Assembly: GCF_012849215.1 (NCBI RefSeq) | Contig: NZ_CP051682.1 | Location: forward strand, 1,550,001 to 1,614,000 | Direction: 5' to 3' | Origin: Mucilaginibacter robiniae | GTDB taxonomy: Bacteria; Bacteroidota; Bacteroidia; Sphingobacteriales; Sphingobacteriaceae | Length of the DNA stretch: 64,000 bases | Shown here: positions 25,406-34,144 of the stretch, piece by piece | How the letters are laid out: every line of letters starts with the position of its first letter | How positions within the stretch are numbered: position 1 is the first letter of the stretch | Program-made: the position numbers and the translations under genes | Notes under the pieces: model-generated | The model's database searches: none | What the model was told of the DNA's origin: nothing | What the model saw: only the letters and a program-made list of their open reading frames with translations

Positions 25406-25954
25406 ATGAAAAAATTCCTGATTGCGGCTTTTGCTATAGCAGCTATGGCAACGGCACCTAAAGCAGAAGCACAAACGGTAATGGTAGGCGGCGCACCAAT
25501 GTACCCAACCAAAGATATTGTTGATAATGCCATTAACTCTAAAGACCATACTACACTGGTTGCAGCTGTTAAAGCTGCCGGTTTGGTAGAAACCTTAAAA
25601 GGTGATGGTCCTTTTACTGTATTTGCCCCAACTAACGAGGCTTTTAACAAATTACCTGAAGGCACGGTTAGCACCCTGGTAAAACCTGAAAACAAAGCCA
25701 CCCTGACTAAAATTTTAACTTACCATGTGGTAGCCGGCCGTTTAAGTTCGGCTGATATTGCGGCTAAAATTAAAGCAGGTGGTGGCAAAGCATAGTTTAC
25801 TACTGTTGAAGGTGGCACCTTAACAGCCATGATGAAAGGTAAAAAGCTGGTGCTTACCGACGAAAAAGGAGGCATGTCGACCGTAACTATTAAGGATGTG
25901 TTCCAGAAGAACGGCGTTATCCACGTAGTAGATACTGTACTGATGCCAAATTAA
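25406..25954 (+). pseudogene. Secreted fasciclin-domain protein interrupted by an in-frame TAG
   Basis: The gene begins [20 protein letters not shown] with a signal peptide, then one FAS1 domain: [34 protein letters not shown] and [15 protein letters not shown]. Codon 130 is TAG (25793-25795). Immediately after it the same frame continues with FTTVEGGTLTAMM, then KGGMSTVTIKDVFQKNGVIH and VVDTVLMPN to a TAA at 25952-25954, completing a normal ~180-residue FAS1 protein. So a single nonsense change (or sequencing error, or read-through) truncates the last third, including the H2-like conserved end needed for the fold. Such proteins are usually cell-surface adhesion modules. A terminator follows. 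Confidence 0.88.
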
Positions 25955-25979
25955 GTTCTTTCATATAAATTATATTGGA

Positions 25980-26010
25980 AGCCCGGCTGCCTTGAGCGCC
26001 GGGCTTTATT
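25980..26010 (+). terminator. Terminator after the fasciclin gene
   Basis: AGCCCGGC and GCCGGGCT pair around a 10-base loop, followed by TTATTTTT. It lies about 25 bases after the final TAA (25952-25954), not after the internal TAG, which supports the longer gene as the ancestral unit. Confidence 0.85.
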
Positions 26011-26066
26011 TTTGTCAGGTGGTTATCAATAATTAAGGTTACATAACCGACATATTAATTTTAGAT

Positions 26067-26074
26067 TAGCTTTG
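26067..26074 (+). promoter_or_regulatory. Candidate -7 element (TAGCTTTG) of the cupin_8 gene
   Basis: An exact TAnnTTTG match 20 bases before the ATG at 26095, giving a leader of about 15 bases. No clear -33 TTTG. Confidence 0.42.
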
Positions 26075-26094
26075 TATATTAAATTATTGTGAAC

Positions 26095-26976
26095 ATGGGC
26101 TTGATTCTGCATCCGATTGATCGCGTAGATCATATCAGTAAAGAAGATTTTGTAAATAATTACCTGAATCCCCGCAAACCGTTGGTTATTCGTAAAGCTA
26201 CGGAAAGCTGGCCGGCTTTACAGAAGTGGACATTTGAATATTTGAAAGAAACCGTTGGCGACCAAGTAGTGCCGTTATATGATAGTTCAAAAGCTGATCC
26301 TACCAAGCCTATTAATGCTTCAGCTTCTGAAATGAAGTTTGGTGATTACATGGACCTGATACAGAAGCAACCTACCGATCTGCGTATTTTCCTGTTCGAC
26401 CCGATTAAACATGCTCCCGGCCTGCTTGATGATTACCGCTCGCCTAAAGATTTAATGGGCGGTTTTTTGGATAAGTACCCGAATATGTTTTTTGGCGGTG
26501 CGGGTTCGGTTACGTTTTTGCACTATGATATTGACTTGGCACATATTTTCCATACGCATTTTCATGGCCGTAAGCACATTATTTTGTTTGATCAGAAATG
26601 GAGCGAGCGGTTGTATTGCATTCCGTTTGCTACTTATGCGCTGGAAGATTATGACATTGAGAATCCTGATTTCAGCAAGTTTCCGGCACTAGATGGTATA
26701 GAAGGCCAACAAATCATTCTAGAGCATGGCGACACGCTGTTTATGCCAACCGGTTACTGGCATTGGATGAAGTACCTGGATGGTTCTTTCTCTATCTCAC
26801 TACGTGCCTGGGATAAATCATGGGCTATTAAGGCTAAAAGTTTATACAACCTTACCGTTCAGCGCAAGTTTGATAACTTCATGAAAGCCAAATACAAAAA
26901 ACGCTACATGGACTGGAAAGAGCATTTAGCTGTTGAACGTGCCAATAAGGCGTTGGCCACTGGTCAGCCCAAATAG
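26095..26976 (+). CDS. JmjC/cupin_8 family dioxygenase-like protein
   Basis: A 293-residue protein of the FIH/JmjC-like group of Fe(II)/2-oxoglutarate oxygenases. The N-terminus NPRKPLVIRKATESWPALQ is the cupin_8 opening. Metal ligands are His143 and Asp145 (FLHYDIDLAH) and His223 in MPTGYWHWMKYL, in the usual HxD...H order, with GDTLFMPTG before the last. In relatives these hydroxylate protein side chains (asparagine, arginine, lysine); the substrate here is unknown. I used the ATG at 26095 rather than the GTG at 26089. It stands alone and converges with the GH43 gene across a shared terminator. Confidence 0.85.
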   Translation: MGLILHPIDRVDHISKEDFVNNYLNPRKPLVIRKATESWPALQKWTFEYLKETVGDQVVPLYDSSKADPTKPINASASEMKFGDYMDLIQKQPTDLRIFLFDPIKHAPGLLDDYRSPKDLMGGFLDKYPNMFFGGAGSVTFLHYDIDLAHIFHTHFHGRKHIILFDQKWSERLYCIPFATYALEDYDIENPDFSKFPALDGIEGQQIILEHGDTLFMPTGYWHWMKYLDGSFSISLRAWDKSWAIKAKSLYNLTVQRKFDNFMKAKYKKRYMDWKEHLAVERANKALATGQPK

Positions 26977-27001
26977 AGCTTGCTAAAGCGTTGGTAAAAA
27001 G

Positions 27002-27041
27002 AAAAAGCCTCATTGCTCTGATATTTGCAATGAGGCTTTTT
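27002..27041. terminator. Bidirectional terminator between cupin_8 and GH43 genes
   Basis: A perfect 15-bp stem, AAAAAGCCTCATTGC with GCAATGAGGCTTTTT, and a 10-base loop. A and T runs on both sides serve both convergent genes. Confidence 0.9.
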
Positions 27042-28624
27042 TTATTTCTCTACCCTAACATAATCAAAATCAGCGTACCCAGCCGTTTTCTGCGCTGTAG
27101 GGTTTAGACAGAAAACGCCTACTTTGGCACCTACCCAAAAACCTTTATCTGCCTTATACTGGTCGCCCAATGACTTATAATTCTTGCCATCGGTACTGTA
27201 AGTATAGCGGTATGTAGCATCTGCGTTCACCCTTACACTGAACCATAAAGTTTGTGTACTGACTGGAATACGGGTTAATTGCTTATGTGGCTGATATATT
27301 TTATTAACACGCTTAGCTTCATCAATAGTTAAATATAAAGCGCCTTGTTCTTTTTGCAGGCAAATACAGGTATAATCGTTGCCAAAAACCACTAGCCCAG
27401 CCCGTTCACCGTTGGTAGTTAGATGAGCCGACATTTGTGTAGTGGCCTGAAAAGTCGGAGCCATAAACTTTTGCATTAACAAGTTACCGGCATAAACCAA
27501 ACTGCCGGTATCGGTAGCAACAGGTGTTGCATACAAGCGCATTTGCCCTGAGTGGGCAGTTAAGGAATACCAGGCTTCATTCTGTTCGGCTTGCCACTGC
27601 CATTGTAAGCCCAAACTGTTTTGTGTAAATTCGTCAGAGGTTTGCGGCACAGCACGCGGATAAGTGCGCCCAACATTAGGTTTACGGTAAGTCAGCACCG
27701 GTTCGCCAATGCCATCTCCATCTGGGTCGGCACCTATTATAGGCCAGCCATTTTTGCAAACGGCGGGCTGCAAGTGGGTGATGCGGCCGTAAGCACCTTT
27801 ATCCTGAAAGTGAATAAACCACCACTCGCCAGTTTGCGTTTGCACCAAGCCACCTTGATGCGGACCGTTCACCTCAGTTTTACCTTGTGCCAGTACAATT
27901 TTATCTTCATATGGACCATAGATGTTTTTGGAACGAAAAACGGATTGCCAACCGGTAGATACGCCACCTGCCGGAGCAGCAAAATAATAGTAGCCATCAC
28001 GCTTATCCATAAATTTGAAGCCTTCCAGTGTAGGTTGTTTTTGCTTGTTCTGATAGATGAGTACACCGGTATCTAGTAATGACCGCCCATCAGCCGACAT
28101 TTTATGTAGAATAGCTGGTCCGGCTCCTTTTTTACCATGTAACAGGTAAGCTTGCCCATCCTCATCCCAAAACGGACAAGGATCTTCCCAATTGGCTATA
28201 TTTTTCACCACATGCAAATCCCACTTTTTAGTGGGGTTAGTAGTTTCAGCCATGAGCAGACCTTCAGATGGGGTACAGAAATATACATAATATTTTCCGT
28301 TATGGTAGCGGATAGAAGGCGCCCAACTCCCCTGCCCATGCTGTGGCTGCTTGTACCGGTCAAATGGCAAGGTGGTATATACATAATTGATAATAGTCCA
28401 GTTCACCAAATCTTTAGAGTGCAACACCGGTATGCCGGGCTGACAGGTAAAACTGGAAGCTACCATTAGTAATCATCACCCGTACGTAACACATCCGGGT
28501 CGGAGTAATCGGCATAAATAATGGGGTTTTTGTAAGTACCATTCCCGTTATCGGGTTGCCAAACCTGGGCGTACAGGTGCGTAAAGCCACAAAACAGTAG
28601 TACAATAGTCAATAAACCTTTCAT
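27042..28624 (-). pseudogene. Secreted glycoside hydrolase family 43 protein with a 1-base frameshift
   Basis: The reading frame beginning at 28624 gives a signal peptide (MKGLLTIVLLFCGFTHLYAQ) and the GH43 start NPIIYADYSDPDVLRTGDDY with the catalytic-base Asp. It then hits TAA because one base is missing next to 28466-28467 (expected DDYYMVAS). The other frame, from 28466, carries the remaining 474 residues: CQPGIPVLHSKDLVNWTII, ANWEDPCPFWDEDGQAYLLH, a probable catalytic acid in KTEVNGPHQGGL, and a C-terminal concanavalin-like domain from ~275 to the end. The family acts on xylan/arabinan-type glycans. Without correction the part from 28466 lacks the export signal and catalytic Asp. Confidence 0.85.
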
Positions 28625-28724
28625 AGGTATTTAGATGCAAAATTGGTTCAAGTACAGGCCGGGATAGCCGAACCAATAATACCTATTATTTACCACTTTT
28701 ACTATTCATTAACTACGCACGCTA

Positions 28725-29390
28725 TCACCTATGCTTGGTTACCCCTACTTGCTGGCAGTATTCCAGTACCGGGCAGGTAGAGCATTTGGGCAAATTACCC
28801 GTACAAATATGTTTACCGAAAGGCATCAGCAAGCGGTTAATATCAATCCATTGTTCCTGCGGCACTTTGAGTTCCAGTTGCAGCAACGTTTTTTCGGGCT
28901 GACTAGCCTTGATGTAGCCCCAACGGTTTACCACTCGGTGTACATGAATATCCACACTGATAGCTGGCAGGTGGGCAGCAATGCCTAAAGCTAGGTTAGC
29001 ACATTTAGGTCCTACACCTTTTAAGTCGGTAAGTACTTTATAATCGGCAGGTAATTGGCCGTTGTATTGCTCAACCGCAGTTTTGGCTATACCCAGCATG
29101 GTATAAGCTTTTTGGCCTGGGTAAGATGAGCCATATAATAGAGTTTCCAACTCTTCAGGGCTTAACTTCAACAGTTCCTCAGGCGTACGTGCTTTGGCAA
29201 ACAACCGTAAAGACACGGGTATGGAAGTTTCATCCAGCGTACGGATGGAGATAATGCACGAGATTAACTGTTCGAACAGCGAGGTATAACCTTGCTCGTA
29301 TAAATCAAACATTGCCGCCTTAGGATAAGCTGCAACAGCCTCGGCAATACGGCCCAACATGGTATCTAAATCAAACGGCTTTTTCATCAT
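28725..29390 (-). CDS. Endonuclease III-type DNA glycosylase/lyase
   Basis: A base-excision-repair enzyme of the HhH-GPD family, 221 residues from MMKKPFDL. The helix-hairpin-helix LKGVGPKCANLALG holds the catalytic Lys129, and Asp147 lies in ISVDIHVHRVV. The C-terminal iron-sulfur cluster motif C-X6-C-X2-C-X5-C is intact (CTGNLPKCSTCPVLEYC). Many Bacteroidota have two Nth-like genes, so I do not assign nth outright. Fourteen extra upstream residues from the 29432 start look unlike the family and are left out. Confidence 0.88.
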   Translation of the reverse strand: MMKKPFDLDTMLGRIAEAVAAYPKAAMFDLYEQGYTSLFEQLISCIISIRTLDETSIPVSLRLFAKARTPEELLKLSPEELETLLYGSSYPGQKAYTMLGIAKTAVEQYNGQLPADYKVLTDLKGVGPKCANLALGIAAHLPAISVDIHVHRVVNRWGYIKASQPEKTLLQLELKVPQEQWIDINRLLMPFGKHICTGNLPKCSTCPVLEYCQQVGVTKHR

Positions 29391-29492
29391 TAATGCTTGT
29401 AATAAGCACAGCGGATAAAAAATGTTTTCCAACTAGCATAGCTAAGCAGACTACCTCATCAGTTACACAGCCCCCTACAATAAGTTATCGTG

Positions 29493-29539
29493 AGTGTTAC
29501 AGGTGTTACATGTTACAGAGTGTAACACCCTGTAACACT
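29493..29539. repeat. Inverted repeat of TGTTACA words
   Basis: Left arm 29493-29510 and right arm 29521-29539 are reverse complements apart from one extra base (18 of 19). Each arm contains two copies of GTGTTACA or close variants, and the 10-base loop holds another TGTTACA. There is no T run, so a terminator is unlikely; an operator is possible. Confidence 0.6.
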
Positions 29540-29664
29540 GACAAACCATTGGCAGTGGTGGCATTGTTTTGTCAGTATTGTATGTACCTAACAAATTCAC
29601 CATCAATTGAATAAACTCATGAAACCTTATTATTCTATTCAAAACTTCCCCATGGTAAAATCTT

Positions 29665-29691
29665 GATTCTTGACTCTATACTCTTGATTCT
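29665..29691 (+). repeat. Copy of a TTCTTGA-type intergenic element
   Basis: Matches 23077-23103 (minus strand) at 21 of 27 positions. It lies directly downstream of the NTF2-like gene. Confidence 0.45.
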
Positions 29692-29695
29692 GTCT

Positions 29696-30115
29696 TTAAG
29701 AAGTATGATCTACCACAATCTTCCATTGCCCTTTAATCTTCCTGAACCATAAGGTAAAATAGCCACCGGGCTCATCCTTTTCACGTTTCAGGTGCCATCC
29801 TCCCATTACAAAAGCGTTGGTAGCATCCAATAGTTGTACTTTCAGGATATGGAAAGTAAGCTGCCCCATAGCTGCTTTACCAGGGTAAACTTTCTTGTAG
29901 TGGGCTAAGGTATTTTGCCAACCATAAGTAGGTGCACCTGTTCCTACAAACATGAGCGAGTCTGATTTCCAGTAACCTTGCATAAAATCTTCTACGTCGC
30001 CACGGTTCCAGGCCTGTCTTTGAGTTTCCAGCACTTTTAGAATGGCTTGCCTATCCTGAGCGAAACAGAAACAGGAAATAAGCAGCAAAAAGCAAGAGAG
30101 TACATAGTTTTTCAT
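29696..30115 (-). CDS. Secreted NTF2-like (DUF4440/SnoaL-type) protein
   Basis: A 139-residue protein with a signal peptide (MKNYVLSCFLLLISCFCFAQ) and one cone-shaped NTF2-like domain: AILKVLETQRQAWNRGDVED, FMQGYWKSDSLMFVGTG, and a C-terminal GGYFTLWFRKIKGQWKIVVD. This fold binds small ligands or acts as an isomerase or dehydratase; DUF4440 members mostly have no known activity. It is transcribed alone, divergent from the sugar kinase across 70 bases. Confidence 0.78.
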   Translation of the reverse strand: MKNYVLSCFLLLISCFCFAQDRQAILKVLETQRQAWNRGDVEDFMQGYWKSDSLMFVGTGAPTYGWQNTLAHYKKVYPGKAAMGQLTFHILKVQLLDATNAFVMGGWHLKREKDEPGGYFTLWFRKIKGQWKIVVDHTS

Positions 30116-30185
30116 AACCTAAAAGTAAACAATTTCGCCGCCCAAACCTTTTAGCTTTACACTTTTTGATTAAGCTTTAAAATAC

Positions 30186-31079
30186 ATGAGCAAGCAGGTA
30201 CTATGCTTCGGCGAAGTTTTGTGGGATGCCTTTGGTGAAGAGAAAAAAGCAGGCGGAGCACCGCTTAATGTAGCCCGTCAGCTACGTCAGCAAGGCATTA
30301 ATGCCGTTTTAGCCAGCCGCATAGGTACAGATGAGTCCGGCACTGATCTGCTTAACTTTTTGCAGGAAAACCAACTGGCTTCACCACTAATACAGCAGGA
30401 TGATGAACTACCTACTTGTGAGGTTACTGTGCGCCTGAATGAAAATCATCATGCCAGTTATTACATTCCTGAGCCAGTATCATGGGATAATATACAACCG
30501 GATAGTAATTTATTAGAGCAAGCTCAGCAATCCTCAGCTATTGTATTCGGCAGCCTGGCTTGTCGGCAACAAACCACTCGCAATACTCTGCTTGATTTAC
30601 TGGATGAAGTAAATATTCCTTTAAGGGTGTTGGACGTAAACTTACGCCCACCACACTATGCGCTGGATACTATACAAACGCTGGCCGCTAAAGCTAATGT
30701 AATTAAAATGAACGAAGAGGAAGCTGCCTTGCTAATTGGCGGTAGCAACCGATCATTAAAAGAGCAGATTATCGAATTTCGTTATAAGTATAATCCGCAA
30801 ACTATTTGTGTAACCCGTGGCGAAAATGGCGCTATTGTGTGGCATGATGAAGAGTTTTATGAACACTCTGGCTTTGAAGTAAAGGTAGAAGATACCGTTG
30901 GTGCAGGTGATGCATTTTTAGCAACGCTGCTAACTGGTTTGATAGCCGAACAACCTATGCAGCAAACGCTGGAAAAAGCTTGTGCTGTAGGTGCCTATGT
31001 AGCCAGCCATCGTGGTGCTAACCCCATTTACCAAGAAAGCAGCATACAAGAAATTATAGCTTCCGGACTACAACGCTAG
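30186..31079 (+). CDS. PfkB family sugar kinase (fructokinase-like)
   Basis: Phosphorylates a sugar with ATP. The 297 residues show the ribokinase fold: VLCFGEVLWDAF at the start, GGAPLNVARQLRQQG (substrate-binding GG motif), VLDVNLRPPHY, ICVTRGENGAI, and the anion hole/catalytic base DTVGAGDAFLATLL near residue 240. FGEVLWD and the DVNLRPP motif favour fructokinase within the family, but the substrate is not proven. No sugar transporter or hydrolase adjoins it. Confidence 0.85.
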   Translation: MSKQVLCFGEVLWDAFGEEKKAGGAPLNVARQLRQQGINAVLASRIGTDESGTDLLNFLQENQLASPLIQQDDELPTCEVTVRLNENHHASYYIPEPVSWDNIQPDSNLLEQAQQSSAIVFGSLACRQQTTRNTLLDLLDEVNIPLRVLDVNLRPPHYALDTIQTLAAKANVIKMNEEEAALLIGGSNRSLKEQIIEFRYKYNPQTICVTRGENGAIVWHDEEFYEHSGFEVKVEDTVGAGDAFLATLLTGLIAEQPMQQTLEKACAVGAYVASHRGANPIYQESSIQEIIASGLQR

Positions 31080-31244
31080 GTTTATTAATTTGTAAAAGTT
31101 TCTAATTAAAATTCACTTGACAATGCATTGCTCTTGAAGTAGTTTCTCTATTGTCATGGGTTTATATAAAATCAATCATTCTATTTCAGCCTTAAACTTT
31201 AGTCAATTTTTTTCCGTTAATTTATTTTTAAAGAAAGGCACATT

Positions 31245-32342
31245 ATGCGTGGTTTTGGATTTTCCAAATACGTTCCCCGCGAAATACCCAAAGGCGGATT
31301 TGATGAATTATTAAAGTTATTTCTGGAATTGCTCAACTATACATCGGGCGATGCCGGCGAAGCTTTAGCCTGGCTGAATGAGCTGGACAAACAATACAAT
31401 ATTACCAATGACGAGTATGGCATGGGTAATTTTATTGACGACCTGAAACAGAAGGGCTATCTAAGCGAAGATAATCAGAATGGCGAGTTTAATATTACCG
31501 CCAAAACAGAGCAAAGCATCCGGCAATCGGCGCTGGAAGAAATTTTCGGTAAGCTTAAGAAGTCAGGTAAAGGCAATCATCGTTCGCCACAATCTGGCCA
31601 GGGTGATGAAAAGAATTCTGAGCGGCGTGAATTTGAATTTGGCGACAGCTTGGATCAGATTGATATGACTCAATCTATCCACAACGCACAGGTTAATCAT
31701 GGTATCGGCGATTTTATGATGACCGAGCGTGACTTGGAGGTAGAGGAAATGGACTACAAAACCCTGACCTCAACCGTGCTGATGATTGACATATCGCACT
31801 CCATGATTTTGTATGGTGAAGACCGTATTACGCCTGCCAAAAAGGTAGCGATGGCACTGGCCGAACTGATTCGTACCAAGTACCCTAAAGATACTTTGGA
31901 TATTGTAGTTTTTGGTAATGATGCCTGGCCCATCAGCTTACAGGATTTGCCGTATTTACAGGTTGGCCCTTACCATACCAACACTTACGCCGGGCTGGAA
32001 CTGGCTACTGATTTGCTGCGCCGTCGCAAAACGCAGAACAAACAAATTTTTATGATTACTGACGGTAAACCTACCTGCTTAAAGGAAGGCACCAAGTATT
32101 ATAAAAACAGTATTGGTTTAGACCGCAAGGTGGTGAATAAAACGTTGAACATGGCGGCACAATGTAAACGCCTGAAAATACCGATTACTACATTTATGAT
32201 TGCTCGCGACCCTTACTTACAGCAGTTTGTACGCAAGTTTACCGAAACCAATGGCGGCCGTGCTTTCTATAGCTCATTAACCGGCTTAGGTGAGTACATA
32301 TTTGAAGATTACATTAAAAATCGTCGTAAAACAGTAAGATAA
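31245..32342 (+). CDS. VWA-domain protein, partner of an AAA+ ATPase
   Basis: A 365-residue protein. The N-terminal ~170 residues are helical and polar. The C-terminal half is a von Willebrand A domain with a complete MIDAS: DISHS (VLMIDISHSMILYGE), the Thr in HTNTYAGLELA and Asp in MITDGKPT. In the MoxR/magnesium-chelatase group such proteins work with an AAA+ motor, which is the next gene 150 bases on. Proposed roles are metal insertion or protein-complex remodelling; the target is unknown here. A palindromic element lies between the two genes. AAAGAAAGG precedes the start. Confidence 0.82.
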   Translation: MRGFGFSKYVPREIPKGGFDELLKLFLELLNYTSGDAGEALAWLNELDKQYNITNDEYGMGNFIDDLKQKGYLSEDNQNGEFNITAKTEQSIRQSALEEIFGKLKKSGKGNHRSPQSGQGDEKNSERREFEFGDSLDQIDMTQSIHNAQVNHGIGDFMMTERDLEVEEMDYKTLTSTVLMIDISHSMILYGEDRITPAKKVAMALAELIRTKYPKDTLDIVVFGNDAWPISLQDLPYLQVGPYHTNTYAGLELATDLLRRRKTQNKQIFMITDGKPTCLKEGTKYYKNSIGLDRKVVNKTLNMAAQCKRLKIPITTFMIARDPYLQQFVRKFTETNGGRAFYSSLTGLGEYIFEDYIKNRRKTVR

Positions 32343-32343
32343 A

Positions 32344-32480
32344 TGTGGAGTCCGGAAAACGGTGAGTCCGTGAGTCCGGAAGCAGAAAATACGTTACAAC
32401 TTAACATACCGCTGGACTGACTCACCGTCTTCCGGCTTTAATGAAACCAACGGACTATTCGACTCACGGATTTCCGCACT
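32344..32480. repeat. Palindromic CGGAAnACGGTGAGTC element between VWA and AAA+ genes
   Basis: CGGAAAACGGTGAGTC at 32353-32368 recurs inverted at 32419-32434 (one mismatch) and, more diverged, at 32461-32476. GTGAGTCCGGAAG at 32369-32381 is a further copy. The whole 137 bp can fold into alternative stems. It fills nearly all of the gap and looks like a small repetitive element rather than a promoter. Confidence 0.6.
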
Positions 32481-32492
32481 ACTTAAAAAAGA

Positions 32493-33992
32493 ATGAATAA
32501 ATTAGATATTAAAACCCTCGGTCAGTTAAAGCAAACCGATTATCGCAGCCGTTCTGTTAAAGACGAGCTGAGAGAAAACCTGATTTTACAATTACAAAAA
32601 CACGAAGGTGGCTTTGAAGGCATTGTAGGTTATGAGGATACCGTAATTCCTGATCTGCAAACTGCCATTCTATCGCGCCATAATATTTTATTGTTAGGTT
32701 TACGCGGACAGGCTAAAACCCGTATTGCCCGCCTGCTGGTTAACCTGCTGGATGAGTACGTACCCTATATTGCTGGTTCTGAATTGTATGATGACCCATT
32801 GGCACCTATTTCATGGTATGGCCATAATGAGGTAGAAACTAAAGGCGATGAAACGCCGATTGCCTGGGTACACCGTTCCGAACGCTACACCGAAAAGCTG
32901 GCTACACCAGATGTTACCGTAGCTGACTTAATTGGCGACGTTGACCCGATTAAAGCTGCTACATTGAAGTTGACGTATTCTGATGAGCGTGTAATCCACT
33001 TTGGTTTGATTCCACGTGCACACCGCGGCATATTCGTGATTAACGAGCTGCCCGATTTACAGGCTCGTATTCAGGTATCTTTATTCAACATTTTGCAGGA
33101 AAAAGATATTCAGATACGTGGTTTCAAACTGCGCCTGCCGCTGGATTTACAGTTTGTGTTTACCGCCAACCCGGAAGATTATACCAACCGTGGTTCCATC
33201 GTAACGCCGCTGAAAGACCGTATTGAAAGCCAAATATTAACTCACTATCCGCGTTCGGTTGAAATTTCGCGTAAAATCACCCAACAGGAAGCTTTATTAT
33301 CGCCTGAACAACGGGTAGCCGTTGAGGCTGACGGCTTAGTAAAAGATTTGGTAGAACAAATTGCTTTTGAGGCTCGTAACTCTGAATATATCGATAAAAA
33401 ATCGGGCGTTTCAGCTCGTTTAACCATTTCCGCTTACGAAAACCTAATTAGTAATGCCGAACGCCGCATGATTATCAATGGTGAGAAAAACACTTTTGTA
33501 CGCATCAGCGACTTTTTAGGCGTTATCCCGGCCATTACCGGTAAAATTGAGTTGGTGTATGAAGGCGAGTTGGAAGGTCCGGCTAAAGTGGCTAATATTT
33601 TAATTGGCAAAGCTGTACGTACCTTAATGCTCCAGTTTTTCCCTGACCCGGAAAAATCTAAGAAAAGCAAAAAAGCCAACCCGTACAATGAAGTGGTTAG
33701 CTGGTTTGCCAGTGGCAACAACCTGTCATTGATTGATGGTTTACCTTTGGCTGAGTATAAAAAAGCGTTAAATTCAGTTACCGGCTTAAAAGATCTGGTT
33801 AAACAGTTCCATCCGCGCCTGAGTGAAACACAGCAATTATTGCTGATGGAGTTTGTGTTGCATGGCTTGGCTGAGTTTTCACAATTGAACAAAGGTTTCT
33901 TGGATAATGGCTTTGCCTTTTCAGATATGTTCGACAGTTTATTCAACATGCAGCCTGAAGATGATGATTTAGAAGACGATGATCGTTACTAG
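32493..33992 (+). CDS. MoxR/magnesium-chelatase-like AAA+ ATPase
   Basis: A 499-residue AAA+ protein: Walker A GLRGQAKTR near residue 70, Walker B-like GIFVINEL (Asn-Glu, as in its close relatives), and sensor 1 region FVFTANPEDYTNRG followed by an arginine in PLKDRIESQI. The C-terminal ~200 residues are a helical lid and extension ending in an acidic tail (EDDDLEDDD). It pairs with the VWA protein upstream, as ChlI pairs with ChlD. Here the VWA gene comes first, the reverse of the usual moxR order. Confidence 0.83.
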   Translation: MNKLDIKTLGQLKQTDYRSRSVKDELRENLILQLQKHEGGFEGIVGYEDTVIPDLQTAILSRHNILLLGLRGQAKTRIARLLVNLLDEYVPYIAGSELYDDPLAPISWYGHNEVETKGDETPIAWVHRSERYTEKLATPDVTVADLIGDVDPIKAATLKLTYSDERVIHFGLIPRAHRGIFVINELPDLQARIQVSLFNILQEKDIQIRGFKLRLPLDLQFVFTANPEDYTNRGSIVTPLKDRIESQILTHYPRSVEISRKITQQEALLSPEQRVAVEADGLVKDLVEQIAFEARNSEYIDKKSGVSARLTISAYENLISNAERRMIINGEKNTFVRISDFLGVIPAITGKIELVYEGELEGPAKVANILIGKAVRTLMLQFFPDPEKSKKSKKANPYNEVVSWFASGNNLSLIDGLPLAEYKKALNSVTGLKDLVKQFHPRLSETQQLLLMEFVLHGLAEFSQLNKGFLDNGFAFSDMFDSLFNMQPEDDDLEDDDRY

Positions 33993-34144
33993 TAATTAAG
34001 CATCCGCTATATAAATACGCTCGCCGATGCGGGAAGTAAAGCTTTACCTGAATTTTGCCTGAACAATTCAACGATCAGTGCACAGATGGGCTTCGCTTCT
34101 CGCATTGTCGTTTTATATTAGCAGCAAATATTAAAACACAATTT

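Larger units (their letters stand above)
29391..29695. other. 305-bp intergenic region with two repeat structures
   Basis: No gene is supportable here. It holds an inverted repeat made of four TGTTACA-type words (29493-29539) and a TTCTTGA-type element (29665-29691), each listed separately. Confidence 0.6.

Noticed and set aside
28414-28605. Open frame of 63 codons overlapping the GH43 start
   Set aside because: It is neither the signal-peptide frame from 28624 nor the frame that continues the enzyme from 28466; it is a by-product of the region.
33434-33949. 171-codon open frame antisense to the AAA+ gene
   Set aside because: A shadow of a well-supported coding sequence; its translation is Ser/Leu/Arg-rich without domain motifs.
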